Assembly: GCF_017916325.1 (NCBI RefSeq)
Contig: NC_090137.1
Location: 1 to 64,000, forward strand
Length of the DNA: 64,000 bases
Source: Leishmania martiniquensis
Taxonomy: Eukaryota; Euglenozoa; Kinetoplastea; Trypanosomatida; Trypanosomatidae
Direction of reading: 5' to 3'
Shown here piece by piece: positions 52,801 to 58,495 of this stretch. The notes beneath the pieces were generated by a model, which ran no database searches, had not been told where the DNA came from, and saw nothing but the letters and a program-made list of their open reading frames with translations. Made by a program: the position numbers and the translations under genes. Within the stretch, counting starts at the first letter, position 1. The number at the start of each line of letters is the position of its first letter.

Positions 52801-55401
52801 CTGCACGACCACCGCAAAAGCAGCACGCTGGGTCACTAGACTACAGCGCGGAAGCACTGCCTTCATGGCCGCGAGGAGCAGTTGGCCCAGTCGGCGCCCA
52901 AAGTGGCCGCACAACGGAAGAAGCACGTCCTCGATGAGGCAATCGGCGACGCTCTCCGGCACCCGCAGCATCGCGCAGGGCTGTGCAATTAGATGCAAAA
53001 TAAAAAGAGCCGTGTCAGACACAACGTCCTGCACGGCGGCGCTGCTCGTGCGGATGTTCGCGGTGCCGATACGGAGGACCAAAGGGGCATCTCCGGCTCG
53101 CCGTCGAGTCACCGCGGCTGCCGAGTGCGCAGGCGTCGGCTTTCCACCGTGGCCAGCAGCAGCAGCAGCGGCGGCAGTGGCAGTGGCGGCGACGCATTCC
53201 GGCGGCCCGGCTGGCATGAAAAACTCTTCTTGCAGCACATTAGCGAAGATTTGCGTCGGGTGGACGGTTTCCGGCAGCGGAGTCGGCGCGGCGTGTGGTG
53301 TATCCGCCACCGTGTCCCCCACCACTCCCTCCGCCGCGCTGCCGTGGTCTGCCTCCATGCCTCGCGGTCGCTTGCACGCTCTCCTTCCCTCGATTCCGGC
53401 CCCGTGAAGCCGCACCCGCGCTTCGTCTGTGTCGTCCTCCGCCTCCTCGTTTCCGCCATCGGCCACCGTTTCGCAGCGTGTGGCACCTCCGCCGCAACGG
53501 CGATCCTCCTGTGCAGCCCTCCACCGGGAGTAGGCGCTGTGTGTGATGGATGACACGTACAACACGACGGCCCCAAAGTCAAACACCTCCTGCAGCGGCG
53601 CGCATGGGAAGCTGAAGAGCTCTCGGCGAGAAGTGAAACTGTACTCGTGCCGCTGTTGTGTGAAGATGCGCAGCATCGTCGGCAGGACAGACTGATGGAG
53701 GAGAGCAAGGAGGTGCCTCCAGCCCCGCTGCATCAGCAAGCCTGGCACCGCTCCCGCGTTCGCTGTTTCGCTCCGATCCACCACGCCCACTCCTCCGCTG
53801 CTCCCCGTTTCGCATGGCGTGTCGCGTGTGCCTGGCGATACCGCAGCCGCCACGAAGTAGCGGCTGTGCGCGTGTATGTCCTGCCACAGCTCCTCGCCTA
53901 AAACGTCAGCGAAAGCGACAGAGAGCACCACCGTCAAGAAGTGCATCGTCTCCAGCCGCCACACATCGTGGCGGGGCGTGTGATGCGGAAGAAAAAAAAA
54001 GTCACACAAGAGTCTCACCACCTCAACTGGCGCGCGAGCGGCGATGGGGTGGTCGTAGCGGAACCGATAGCAAAGCTGCCGAAGTGCAGCGATACAGTAG
54101 GCTTCAAGCCGCAGGTCCGGCGTTGGGGCCCGATGCCGCTCCCTCACCACCGCCATCACGCGCTGCACGAACGCCAGTGCCGCTGAGGCACCGTCGCCGC
54201 CGTGCCTGCCAGCATCCGTCGCCGTGGGCGCCGATGGCGGGTAGGCGATGGTCATCTGCGGAAGGGCACAGACTCGCATGAGTACCTGTGCGTACAAGCA
54301 CGCGTCGCTCGCGCATGGAGTGGCTATCCAGATTCGCCCGCCAGCCACCTCCTGAGTCACAAGATTCGGGGCTACGGTGAACACCTCCGTCTTGGCGTCA
54401 TCGACGATGGGCACGCGCTGAATCAAGGTGACGAGGCACTGAGAGAGCCGCACCAAGTACGTCGGCGTGATCAGACGGGCGTACCCAGACCACCGAAGCA
54501 CTTCGATGAGAAGCGCCGCGTAGTCAGCGCCGACAACAGCGACAAGCCACTGACTCTCCAGCACCTCGATAATGTGATTGCACAGTATGTTAAGTGGGGA
54601 AGCGTTCTTCCATAGCAGCGGCGCTTGACTCACCGCGTTACTCGCGCCGTGCATCCGCATGCCGTCGTCGTGGGCGCTGCTGGCGCCCCTCCACAGATTG
54701 CCTGGGCCTCCGCATTCGCCGAAGCGCTGCTCTGCCCTGCAAGACTCGTCTGGCGTAGAAAAGAATGCGGGTGACACATCGCCGGCCGGTACACGTGCCA
54801 GAAGCTCATTGTGCATTCCATCGACATGCACAGCTGCGCTTCTCCTCGTACCGCCCAAGACACTGCCGCGCGCCTCCGCAGACCACGACATTAGCGGCTC
54901 GCTTTCCTCGGCGAGAGAGGCGTGCAGGCTCTGGAAGAGCTGTGAGAAGGGGCGAATAATGTCACCGCGCAGGCGCCGCCGTCGCGCCTCCAGCGCGTCA
55001 CGACGTCTGGTGGCCACCACGGTGGCTCTGGATCCAACTGGGCCCGCCCGAGAGCGCGTCGTCGTGATCGTTTCCGCGCAATCGGTCATGGCGCTCGCGG
55101 CGTGCTTCTCCGCCACGCGGCAGTAGTTCATGAGATTCGGCTTGACAATGCGCTCCAGCACGAAGATGAGCACGTTCGCGACTACGTGCTGCCCGAGAAC
55201 GGCGTGTGGGGTCGTGCCGTGCTGCTCCGCGACAGACAGGAAGAGGTTTGAAAGTTCAAGAATGCACTGGCCCAACTCCTCTGTGCCTTTCGCCGAGACC
55301 GCCGCGGCCGAGTCGGACGTGACGGCGTTCACATCTGCCATGATTTTGTTCAGCTTTGCCTTCATACGCGCCTCATCCACGTTCGCGATGAATGACTCCA
55401 T
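40867..55401 (-). CDS. ATM/Tel1 phosphatidylinositol 3-kinase-related protein kinase
   Basis: This 4844-residue protein is one uninterrupted frame of 14.5 kb, starting at the first in-frame ATG (55401). The C-terminus is a PIKK catalytic domain. The ATP-binding Lys is 4503 in RQLLKAGDDMRQDALIEQVF, the catalytic Asp is 4657 in GLGDRHINN, the metal-binding Asp is 4676 in HIDLG, and a FATC tail closes the protein (ESLAVMFPGWSQWV). The stretch HIDLGIAFDQNKLLPVPELV followed by PFRLTRNIIDGLGVRGTEGG is of the ATM type (human: [20 protein letters not shown]); it does not look like TOR or ATR. The remaining 4400 residues are helical repeat and FAT regions with low-complexity Ala/Gly/Ser inserts, making it far longer than human ATM (3056) or yeast Tel1 (2787). 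The expected role is double-strand-break signalling and telomere maintenance in the nucleus. The family call is strong; the ATM-versus-other call rests on these motifs. Confidence 0.93.
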   Translation of the reverse strand: MESFIANVDEARMKAKLNKIMADVNAVTSDSAAAVSAKGTEELGQCILELSNLFLSVAEQHGTTPHAVLGQHVVANVLIFVLERIVKPNLMNYCRVAEKHAASAMTDCAETITTTRSRAGPVGSRATVVATRRRDALEARRRRLRGDIIRPFSQLFQSLHASLAEESEPLMSWSAEARGSVLGGTRRSAAVHVDGMHNELLARVPAGDVSPAFFSTPDESCRAEQRFGECGGPGNLWRGASSAHDDGMRMHGASNAVSQAPLLWKNASPLNILCNHIIEVLESQWLVAVVGADYAALLIEVLRWSGYARLITPTYLVRLSQCLVTLIQRVPIVDDAKTEVFTVAPNLVTQEVAGGRIWIATPCASDACLYAQVLMRVCALPQMTIAYPPSAPTATDAGRHGGDGASAALAFVQRVMAVVRERHRAPTPDLRLEAYCIAALRQLCYRFRYDHPIAARAPVEVVRLLCDFFFLPHHTPRHDVWRLETMHFLTVVLSVAFADVLGEELWQDIHAHSRYFVAAAVSPGTRDTPCETGSSGGVGVVDRSETANAGAVPGLLMQRGWRHLLALLHQSVLPTMLRIFTQQRHEYSFTSRRELFSFPCAPLQEVFDFGAVVLYVSSITHSAYSRWRAAQEDRRCGGGATRCETVADGGNEEAEDDTDEARVRLHGAGIEGRRACKRPRGMEADHGSAAEGVVGDTVADTPHAAPTPLPETVHPTQIFANVLQEEFFMPAGPPECVAATATAAAAAAAGHGGKPTPAHSAAAVTRRRAGDAPLVLRIGTANIRTSSAAVQDVVSDTALFILHLIAQPCAMLRVPESVADCLIEDVLLPLCGHFGRRLGQLLLAAMKAVLPRCSLVTQRAAFAVVVQRCLPTMTPAAAQWASRLGSSSSCSANVFCSNEEDVLAPSEPVYHVLVTLLEQRLHRRHELNFSKVALGDSSRARRCADAPGSAGPGALSKGSPSDPLFSWYLHHRNLIERVVARLHAWEQGMRRMCESAGATASFTGVASEATRLNTGSGPEKRSHAMCGDHNAHLLLLPPSLVLLLTRFAALLQHWQLWQMTSPPSSSVPGVLGTMEGEPQQRHPRDCTDAWGLVDEVSGDIGLTFMCHAAANATLFFESVPVIARAPDGTSARNDVGGDGVRVVRQASEIDGDAAAFFAAPQFTNWLDLADSYACAALRMCLARQQVTKQAEMVTSMRPDRWAALNSVSSPSTSSENLTPPLRGPLRHEVSGYVERMCALLDAAVTSQVPAALSDTADAHWTLRQSVRIANGLADEHSGSFSVAQMGEDVRAEEDANRLDTTASPLQMATAHRAASGTFQMLLTSSVQTSVRWLIKRAQLRCTLEAPSSDVAARHEGSSRGGDRPADVYAAVRLRAEASAVALPLSVQCVQFLHLLLRWRRAALWSPPEERGFARSHSDAGGEGYAATRVAAATSLVSSVVDGPRATAVGEGAATFAVAGESVTADLEVDEKTSASHADVSLLRSSPDLFAAPLPMLDRFSAAGGGRLYYMVLWLCHHITVEVERRHPVGAFLPLWAALRLLFRDVGTVLLDAAFVCLDPRQTIVRFTAAVSARIFEDGVQGLSRWRPSNPTSRELTHIMAEALHLSVDTLRAVLWASSRTGASAYAVEPLIDTPAIRRTVLTMLQEQALLEASPDEGATRGAAKSGDSGDARAQEDVLLPSRHRLLDNLPFLPTILRSLPALLGLLALIGCLPPPHVDASAVAAADVRCCRAVVQVLQVLFVRYRYQLGPGLCSGLLCGSVADIKQLHLCRHLAAQQGGAQRAWQEGCNAAAFLFTHVGRLLEMWTTQLTDPTRADMPVCTPAWQCALLQATFTVLPRCEPAVAEVLGRFSFEFLSEKTPYEVRRHAALQVGTLFRTFSARRSQVFHTLLSKAREGALSSTKTICSTSLLALSEAARAAPALLVDALYTLLECWATSGFTHHRLVVECLQQMSAWALEDAALVVSTVSSAPLPRSLPYTQLCRMHVRPLLFMWLCEYRHPQAALPVECFGYTTQADFIEHHLSVLSPLALLLMTESTEARWSLFTTSSDGRRSVGANAEGNLYAQVVSTYADALEKRFTEESKGAREGPKAARRRRRLSPPDGDGAAQQGEAAEVESPIETAIVPDAGALRRLAPLCMLLTYFPETVTQLLVLASHVPTSPFPGDAAGPAHLGEVGDAREHAAWASVGQRCLYWLEAQFNTAEATLVAQSVGLVLTSCRNTDRELVQPGCSTEAARVALCDPTKASSAAEVLFHYLQHRSVWQHSRPLFDVVLAAQADTVMQSLMHLHRAPTEPETLVYGTPEQLQCALSWVAGKITSVPLPLPLPDGHEATLRQTSPKGVYGAARAEEETTQGPSAGRAWSSPAAWEAYFLALLAPSAVAPGGALHPLTTDEPCTGQWAATAALTEDSTTCFLLQGNCTYLYALLHAAYRSSAAPSSLELQFRAPQQLSLLAHICTRWCSARVLAEPRALRLVLTHLLHWLRRSPSAAVHRLVCDALLHVWQVGGAGAGSARRREQKGAAPAAELRQCRRILVRSLTPLMAVSPLVASAWAALCRSDPNLKRLDWPQRALAYRVDMESGQPARVAREAPAGAQGRAPARDIADVDELMSEKGEAKDKEAARKETLGESVSDSAPEAEAYPDDGAHQLDGEEWTWAMYEAHRPACLAPLSSKCARERLSGLRRLLRYVLGHADEDSEEEREGLPDTAVGQESDADVDRLVLPESCAVSVEASVEGTSTAALPPAPLLRDVTAAVDSAQALLVRCFQVAAVCRRDGHARLATADRTAHFCAGGGMRRPLLPAESSALSVRAVLLDTIQHLYHLCHQSTAPTPAEDAGAPYRLGPLSPVRWGGEDAGAAHPADLLMRAADAADEQLLAAFRLLRALSLCVLLGGEAVILPHYAVTVSRSPSAGGSRAGWRHHEDQFGGSSALALPAASESAIGEGDSSSGGTAEDIVAEALAHAYSHQLGTLEQLIWCLDADASELGMCALRIWVLCIAASLKKTSAAGLTRLTEMRSSFDEALAQLMVGTWLRRLIVPSTGTGAPVGADADEQMESANVRLCRFFDRRLAWVTRSGSCASPMRREDSGCEVVGGAADAHLRSPSVWAPLRQCPPNQRAFLCRFVLAGANTYGLLKRSVLWAALVPLLMAELRTVEGPTETLMETAVSTDWSMGSTRASCHINVCVAEQMLLPLLLHALCSRESEGQRAMRQEWSGLLDRYVFQQAERCAHTARVFLHLLGQCHAVLLRATRQRGLKGGATAFVGRAKALLSSSAATTSSGVAWAGAVFLPSILGSVPSLQDMKECYWLSDIPAMHLARAAVQVGEPHFALLFGQLSGESLYGPRTGAAALCAEAETTRSAVLLREGVSASEATLAVSSAPFSVLFPFTKPTDYPATTATAHAGGSGATRCGGRTRERHDAVRQQTWSFAEGIFDLYELVQEQLELDDVVGVSPMTRLQSFTHPRWRCRAVECYSVAGSSRAPFTSRLGVAHGRSSGNVIRRVARYRESVATAEATMFTGACDGLSSASSAAAAWLDKLRLLEESEAYRANDQPCGGDDLRADTGAGGGLTRADVGAREHSGTIMGELEGRTPDPWAAHLQRAALLLRHGFPSTALDVLLNLNPVDRQGEAAVRCRIGRSVGEHGATGDCASDFSGPERAAVSGATVQEAGVRLADAACGAMGDAAAKTVALPSWTPAHEESLRALLAEAAWECGRWSCCGGAAADRSSECVPRVVLNRLSLQGNTAAPQCRSVPLMRASTGSFHEHLLYAFTALTSGQPLLSIQHVRRAECALLQQLSPISFVANVMAAEALNEVRDCAARFIAAEPSSSTRSAGTSLHGLGAAPQRKRGSRVVELPAWLRSLSSNSAAPGSSMSATARLPSTVDYTSRKLLDSVRHALCQVYGDDEGWYRFVLRATEQALLNHDAAAAHRWLRDWEQQHSEAADGEGGQEFPASATKDSATAESRVCQRHTDRILRAAQVAYGLGRWQEALALLQPRSAAPRGEAHDAQGNAALSRTASWRAPQEPRVVQQLMVWHGELRLLPPSQLVRDPFLSRAAASDSSGGCSFLLARLCHTLADDIAARLTSHEHQQLCESVEESKRLKAELEAQLEAAAQPSTGQAAPRTAAKGALCAPSSTTGVGPLNAVSGRAAVGGAAVGTASGAVAPAVLSEEQLRVVRRRIRELSGDIKRLEDEWQREKSNFGLYRRSALNAYSRFLQFHQSAQRCATRGVAGLTDRGVSALPEVRCLPVDHEEDVVHAVFGFVELWVNVADMDQGGSEVLSKVLDKAVERIPTAVFVPLAGQLTAQLGCQHEGKRLAFLVARLARDYPMHVVWPLLALYHGHTFAKSQDVNTLHNVDEDKIAAARQLLGGLISAKGTGSASSRTSDSAFTAALLSTQIQHAQLLSSAYLELAFDRRAAMAQTGRRHAISSDFVLIRDACNLAIPPPSSVDPAVAQAAAGGVALAVPHVMRYRNYFTTPGGVNVPKVLQCELSDGTVVRQLLKAGDDMRQDALIEQVFATANRLFRRRSATRPLRIRTFAIVPLAPTAGILQWVEHTTPLGEYLTGHYTGREELPGAHERYFPGEPTTRECRMQLQNAPQSSKCQVLLSLYEQFTPALHYFFLEQFTSASVWVDRQQTFTRSVATSSIVGYIVGLGDRHINNILLHMETAEVVHIDLGIAFDQNKLLPVPELVPFRLTRNIIDGLGVRGTEGGLCPCAEAAMHLLRDKRDLIRTILSSIMHDPLARWAIGSPTHTTHMMSDGGNVNGGGLGNAAHHNSTRQPAPARRQGSSADAARTLARIDAKLRGYDGGDVLSVPTHVRKLVEEAQRVESLAVMFPGWSQWV

Positions 55402-56840
55402 CGTCGCAGGAGCGGAGCTGCCGGGCCGGGGAGGGGTGGGGTGGGGTGGGGCCACGAGAGGGGAGGAGATGGGGGCGAGAAAGCATCAGCCCCTGCGCGT
55501 TGGCCCAGCCGGTGGGCGCTGCCGCGTTCACGCACGCCTGTGCGCCGCTCCGCTAGCGGAAGCCGGCGCGTACGCGCCACGTGATCTGTGGTACACACAG
55601 CACGCCCCTTTTAGCAAAGCGGAAGGACAGAGACGCGAAGACGGTATTAGCAAGTGCGCCGGAGGCAGACAGACTGACAGACAGACACCGGGACAGAGAC
55701 AGTGTGGGGAGCGGAGAGGGGCCGCGCCGACGGACACGGCGAATATGTATGCTCTCTGCGTTTCTGTTACCGCTGTGCTGTCGCGCACTCCTGTGCATGC
55801 GCTAGGCGTGGGTGTTCTCCCGTCGCTCTGCACCCGTTGATGTCTCTGCCTTCTTCACCAGATGTTTGCCTTCGCGCTTCGCTTCCGCCCTCTGATCGTT
55901 GGCCGCGCTCTCAGCAGCGACTGACGAGATAGCTGTCAGCGTACGTGAGTGGTGAGCGGCGGGGGGGGAAGGGGGAGGAAGGGGGAAGAGGGTAACGGAA
56001 GTGGAATGAGAGAGGCATCCATCAGAGGGCTCTGCTGCACGTTGACAAGGCGCGCGCCTCCCCACCCCCTCCAAAGAACGCCAAGCGGGGCACTTGGGGG
56101 GCGGGGGGGCAGTCCCAAAGCCCTCACGCCACACCCATCCAGCAGATGGCCTCACACCCACGGGCACTGCTGTGTGAGTCGACGAGTACATATCAGCTCC
56201 CCCCCGAGTTTCCTCACAGAAGCTTTCGCTGTGGCTGCGGTCCCTTTCCCATGAACTTCAACGCGACTTCAAAAAAGGAAACGTGTGCTACGCGCGTGGA
56301 ACGAAGTCGGCTCCCGCCCCTACCCCCTCTCCGCTCCTCGACCGCGCGTCACCAACATCGGTACTTAGAAAAAGTACTTCAACACAAAAGCGATGGAGCC
56401 TCAGTAGCGGCAGCCCATCTCGGCCACCGGCCACCGCTTCGACAGCAGTTTCTTCGACAGCGCGCGAGCTTGTCTACGGCCCATGCTCACGCACTCGCCG
56501 ATTCGGTCTCCCTCCCTCTCTCCAGAGGACGGGAGAAAGCGGGAGAGAGGGGTGGGAGGGAGCGACTAGCAGCGAAGAAACGCAGCCTTCCTCTAGCGTC
56601 ATCGACCGTGGCAAGTGTCCTGCTCCTCCGGGTCATCGCGGTGCAGAGAGATGTGGAGCGACTTCGCTGTGGGTCAGCTGCGAGAGGCGCAGAAAGAGGA
56701 GCAGGTGCGGCCGTGCGGGGCGCAGTCCCAACAGTCCTCGCCTTCCAACAACAGAAGCAGGTCGGGGTGTCGCCGCCCTGCGGTCATGGCAAGTACGAGT
56801 ACGTACTGCACAATTCTTCAAATAGGTGAAGCTGCATGCG
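55402..56840. other. Intergenic region between ATM and SF3a2
   Basis: Apart from the ATM splice signal, this 1.4-kb stretch is presumably the 3' UTR of the SF3a2 gene. G-rich runs on the + strand near 55960-55982 and 56093-56111 are noticeable. No gene is seen. Confidence 0.55.
55418..55483 (-). promoter_or_regulatory. Candidate trans-splicing signal for ATM
   Basis: The minus strand has a long C-rich pyrimidine tract (55429-55483) followed by GGCAG with AG at 55419-55418, 16 bases before the ATG at 55401. This would give a short 5' UTR. Confidence 0.45.
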
Positions 56841-57560
56841 CTAACGACTGAGTACAAAAAAAAGGGAGTAAACTTTTCGCAAAGGGTCCCACGAGCACCA
56901 GTGCGCCTCCGACGTGCTGCCGTCTGCCTCCTCCAGCACGTCTCGCGGCTGTGAGCGATTCGCCTTGGCAGGAAACTTCAAGGCGATCGTAGCGTACCCC
57001 TCGCACGCAAACAAGAGATAGACGAAGTAATCATCAGCCGGCTTCTCGACGTGCTGCTCGCGTGCAGACAGCCAACGGTGCAGCGGGCGCGTGCCCTCCT
57101 CGGCCTGCGTGAACATGACCTCGACCCAGACCTTGGTTCGATACAGCACTTCGTCGTGCTCCGTTCGGAAGGAGTACAGCGGGGTACCGAAGCGGGCATT
57201 AGCAGCAGCAGCAGCGCTAGACGCGCCAGCACCGCCTGCAACGTCACCGCTGCTGCTTACCTGCCCGCCGCTCAGCGCAAGCAGAGCCTCTTCTTTGCGC
57301 GCGCGCTCCTCTGCTTCAGCGTTTAGTCGCTCCTCTTCCTGCAGTCGAAGATGGCGCAGCTCTTTCTGTTGGCGCCTTTCCAGCTGCAGCGTGTGCGTCT
57401 TGCCGGCAATATGCTTGAGAAAGTTATTCTCCTCGGGGCAGTAGATGCCGCAGAGCGTGCAGGTCACCTGCCCCATGTGGTTACGCTTAAAATAGGGATT
57501 CGCTCTCGCGACCTCGATGGGGTCGAAGATGTTTGCGGCACTGTTCGGACCGGAGGTCAT
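56841..57560 (-). CDS. Splicing factor 3A subunit 2 (SF3a66/Prp11)
   Basis: This 239-residue protein is the SF3a subunit of the U2 snRNP, which trypanosomes need for trans-splicing. The first in-frame ATG is 57560. NPYFKRNHMGQVTCTLCGIY leads into a U1-type C2H2 finger (Cys34, Cys37, His50, His56; spacing C-x2-C-x12-H-x5-H), matching the SF3a66 pattern DPYFMKNHLGSYECKLC. A charged helix spans about 60-100. The C-terminal domain (about 140-239) has PLHRWLSAREQHVEKPADDY, EGYATIALKFPAKANRS and SWDPLRKVYSLFFVLSR, which follow SF3a66 (PPDRRWQYLLMAAEPYETIA, WNRETKQFFLQF). It lacks the long Pro-rich heptad tail of metazoan SF3a66 and ends at the core. Confidence 0.9.
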   Translation of the reverse strand: MTSGPNSAANIFDPIEVARANPYFKRNHMGQVTCTLCGIYCPEENNFLKHIAGKTHTLQLERRQQKELRHLRLQEEERLNAEAEERARKEEALLALSGGQVSSSGDVAGGAGASSAAAAANARFGTPLYSFRTEHDEVLYRTKVWVEVMFTQAEEGTRPLHRWLSAREQHVEKPADDYFVYLLFACEGYATIALKFPAKANRSQPRDVLEEADGSTSEAHWCSWDPLRKVYSLFFVLSR

Positions 57561-58495
57561 GGTGACTGCCGACGAAAACTGCAAGGGACGCTGTGTGCAG
57601 TGAGCGCTCACGGAAGAATCGGGTCGGGTGGGGCACCAACGAGAAGAGAGAGATAGAGAGAGGGGGGAGCAACGAGATGAGCGTACGCCAGATGAGGCGG
57701 GGGAAGTGGACACGGACGGTTATGCAGGAAAGGCAAAAAAAGCACTCATAGGGGAAGAGGGGGCACCATCACGGCAGCTATTTCATCGGGCGCCTTCCGT
57801 AAGGCCCCCCCAGACACGCACAGCGGCACACGTGCAGAGCAGTGAAGTGGAGGAAGGAAGGGATGCGTTTACTGCCCCCATCCCCACCCTCAACGCACAA
57901 GGACAGCGAGGCAGTCACCCTCGCTGTCGAACCGCACGAGACGTTCGCGTGGAACAGAGCAACGACCCAAAGCGCTGATCGGCGACCAAAAAGAGAAACA
58001 AAGACAAGAGCGAAGACGACCGCAGCGCGCGTTGAAAGGCTGCGCAGCACACAAGATGAGTGGTAGCTGCAATGGTCGGCCGCTGCGCCGTTCGTCTCTC
58101 TCTCGTGTGTCAGAGAAAAAGCAGCACGAGACGATGAAGACAGGGGGAAAGCGCGACGAGCGCGGTGAGGTGAAGCACACACGCTCAATGGCATGCCTCC
58201 AGAGACGCACGAGTGGTCAGCAGCTTCTTTCAACCATTAGGTATCGCCGCGGGCCGAGCAGCACAAAGGTGTGAGACCACACGTCCGCCCACAAGCAGCA
58301 CACTGCATTCAACGCACGCTGACATAGACGGAAAATAAAGCCTTACGCAGCGATGAGAACGGGCTCAGAGAGGAGGTAGAGAGAGAGAAAGAGGGCGCGC
58401 GCGCTTATGTTTGGCACTCGTGTGAGCGTCATGGGTGTGTATAGGAGGCGGCTCGAAGTAAAGGCGAGCGCCGCGTCACACCAAATCAGCCACAG
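57561..58495. other. Intergenic region between SF3a2 and ankyrin-RING gene
   Basis: This 0.9-kb spacer holds the SF3a2 splice signal and presumably the 3' UTR of the ankyrin-RING gene. A (GA)n/(GC)n stretch lies near 58376-58405. No gene is seen. Confidence 0.55.
57607..57669 (-). promoter_or_regulatory. Candidate trans-splicing signal for SF3a2
   Basis: On the minus strand the pyrimidine tract 57641-57669 (CCCCCCTCTCTCTATCTCTC) is followed by the first AG at 57608-57607, giving a 5' UTR of about 46 bases before the ATG at 57560. Another AG lies a few bases nearer. Confidence 0.5.
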
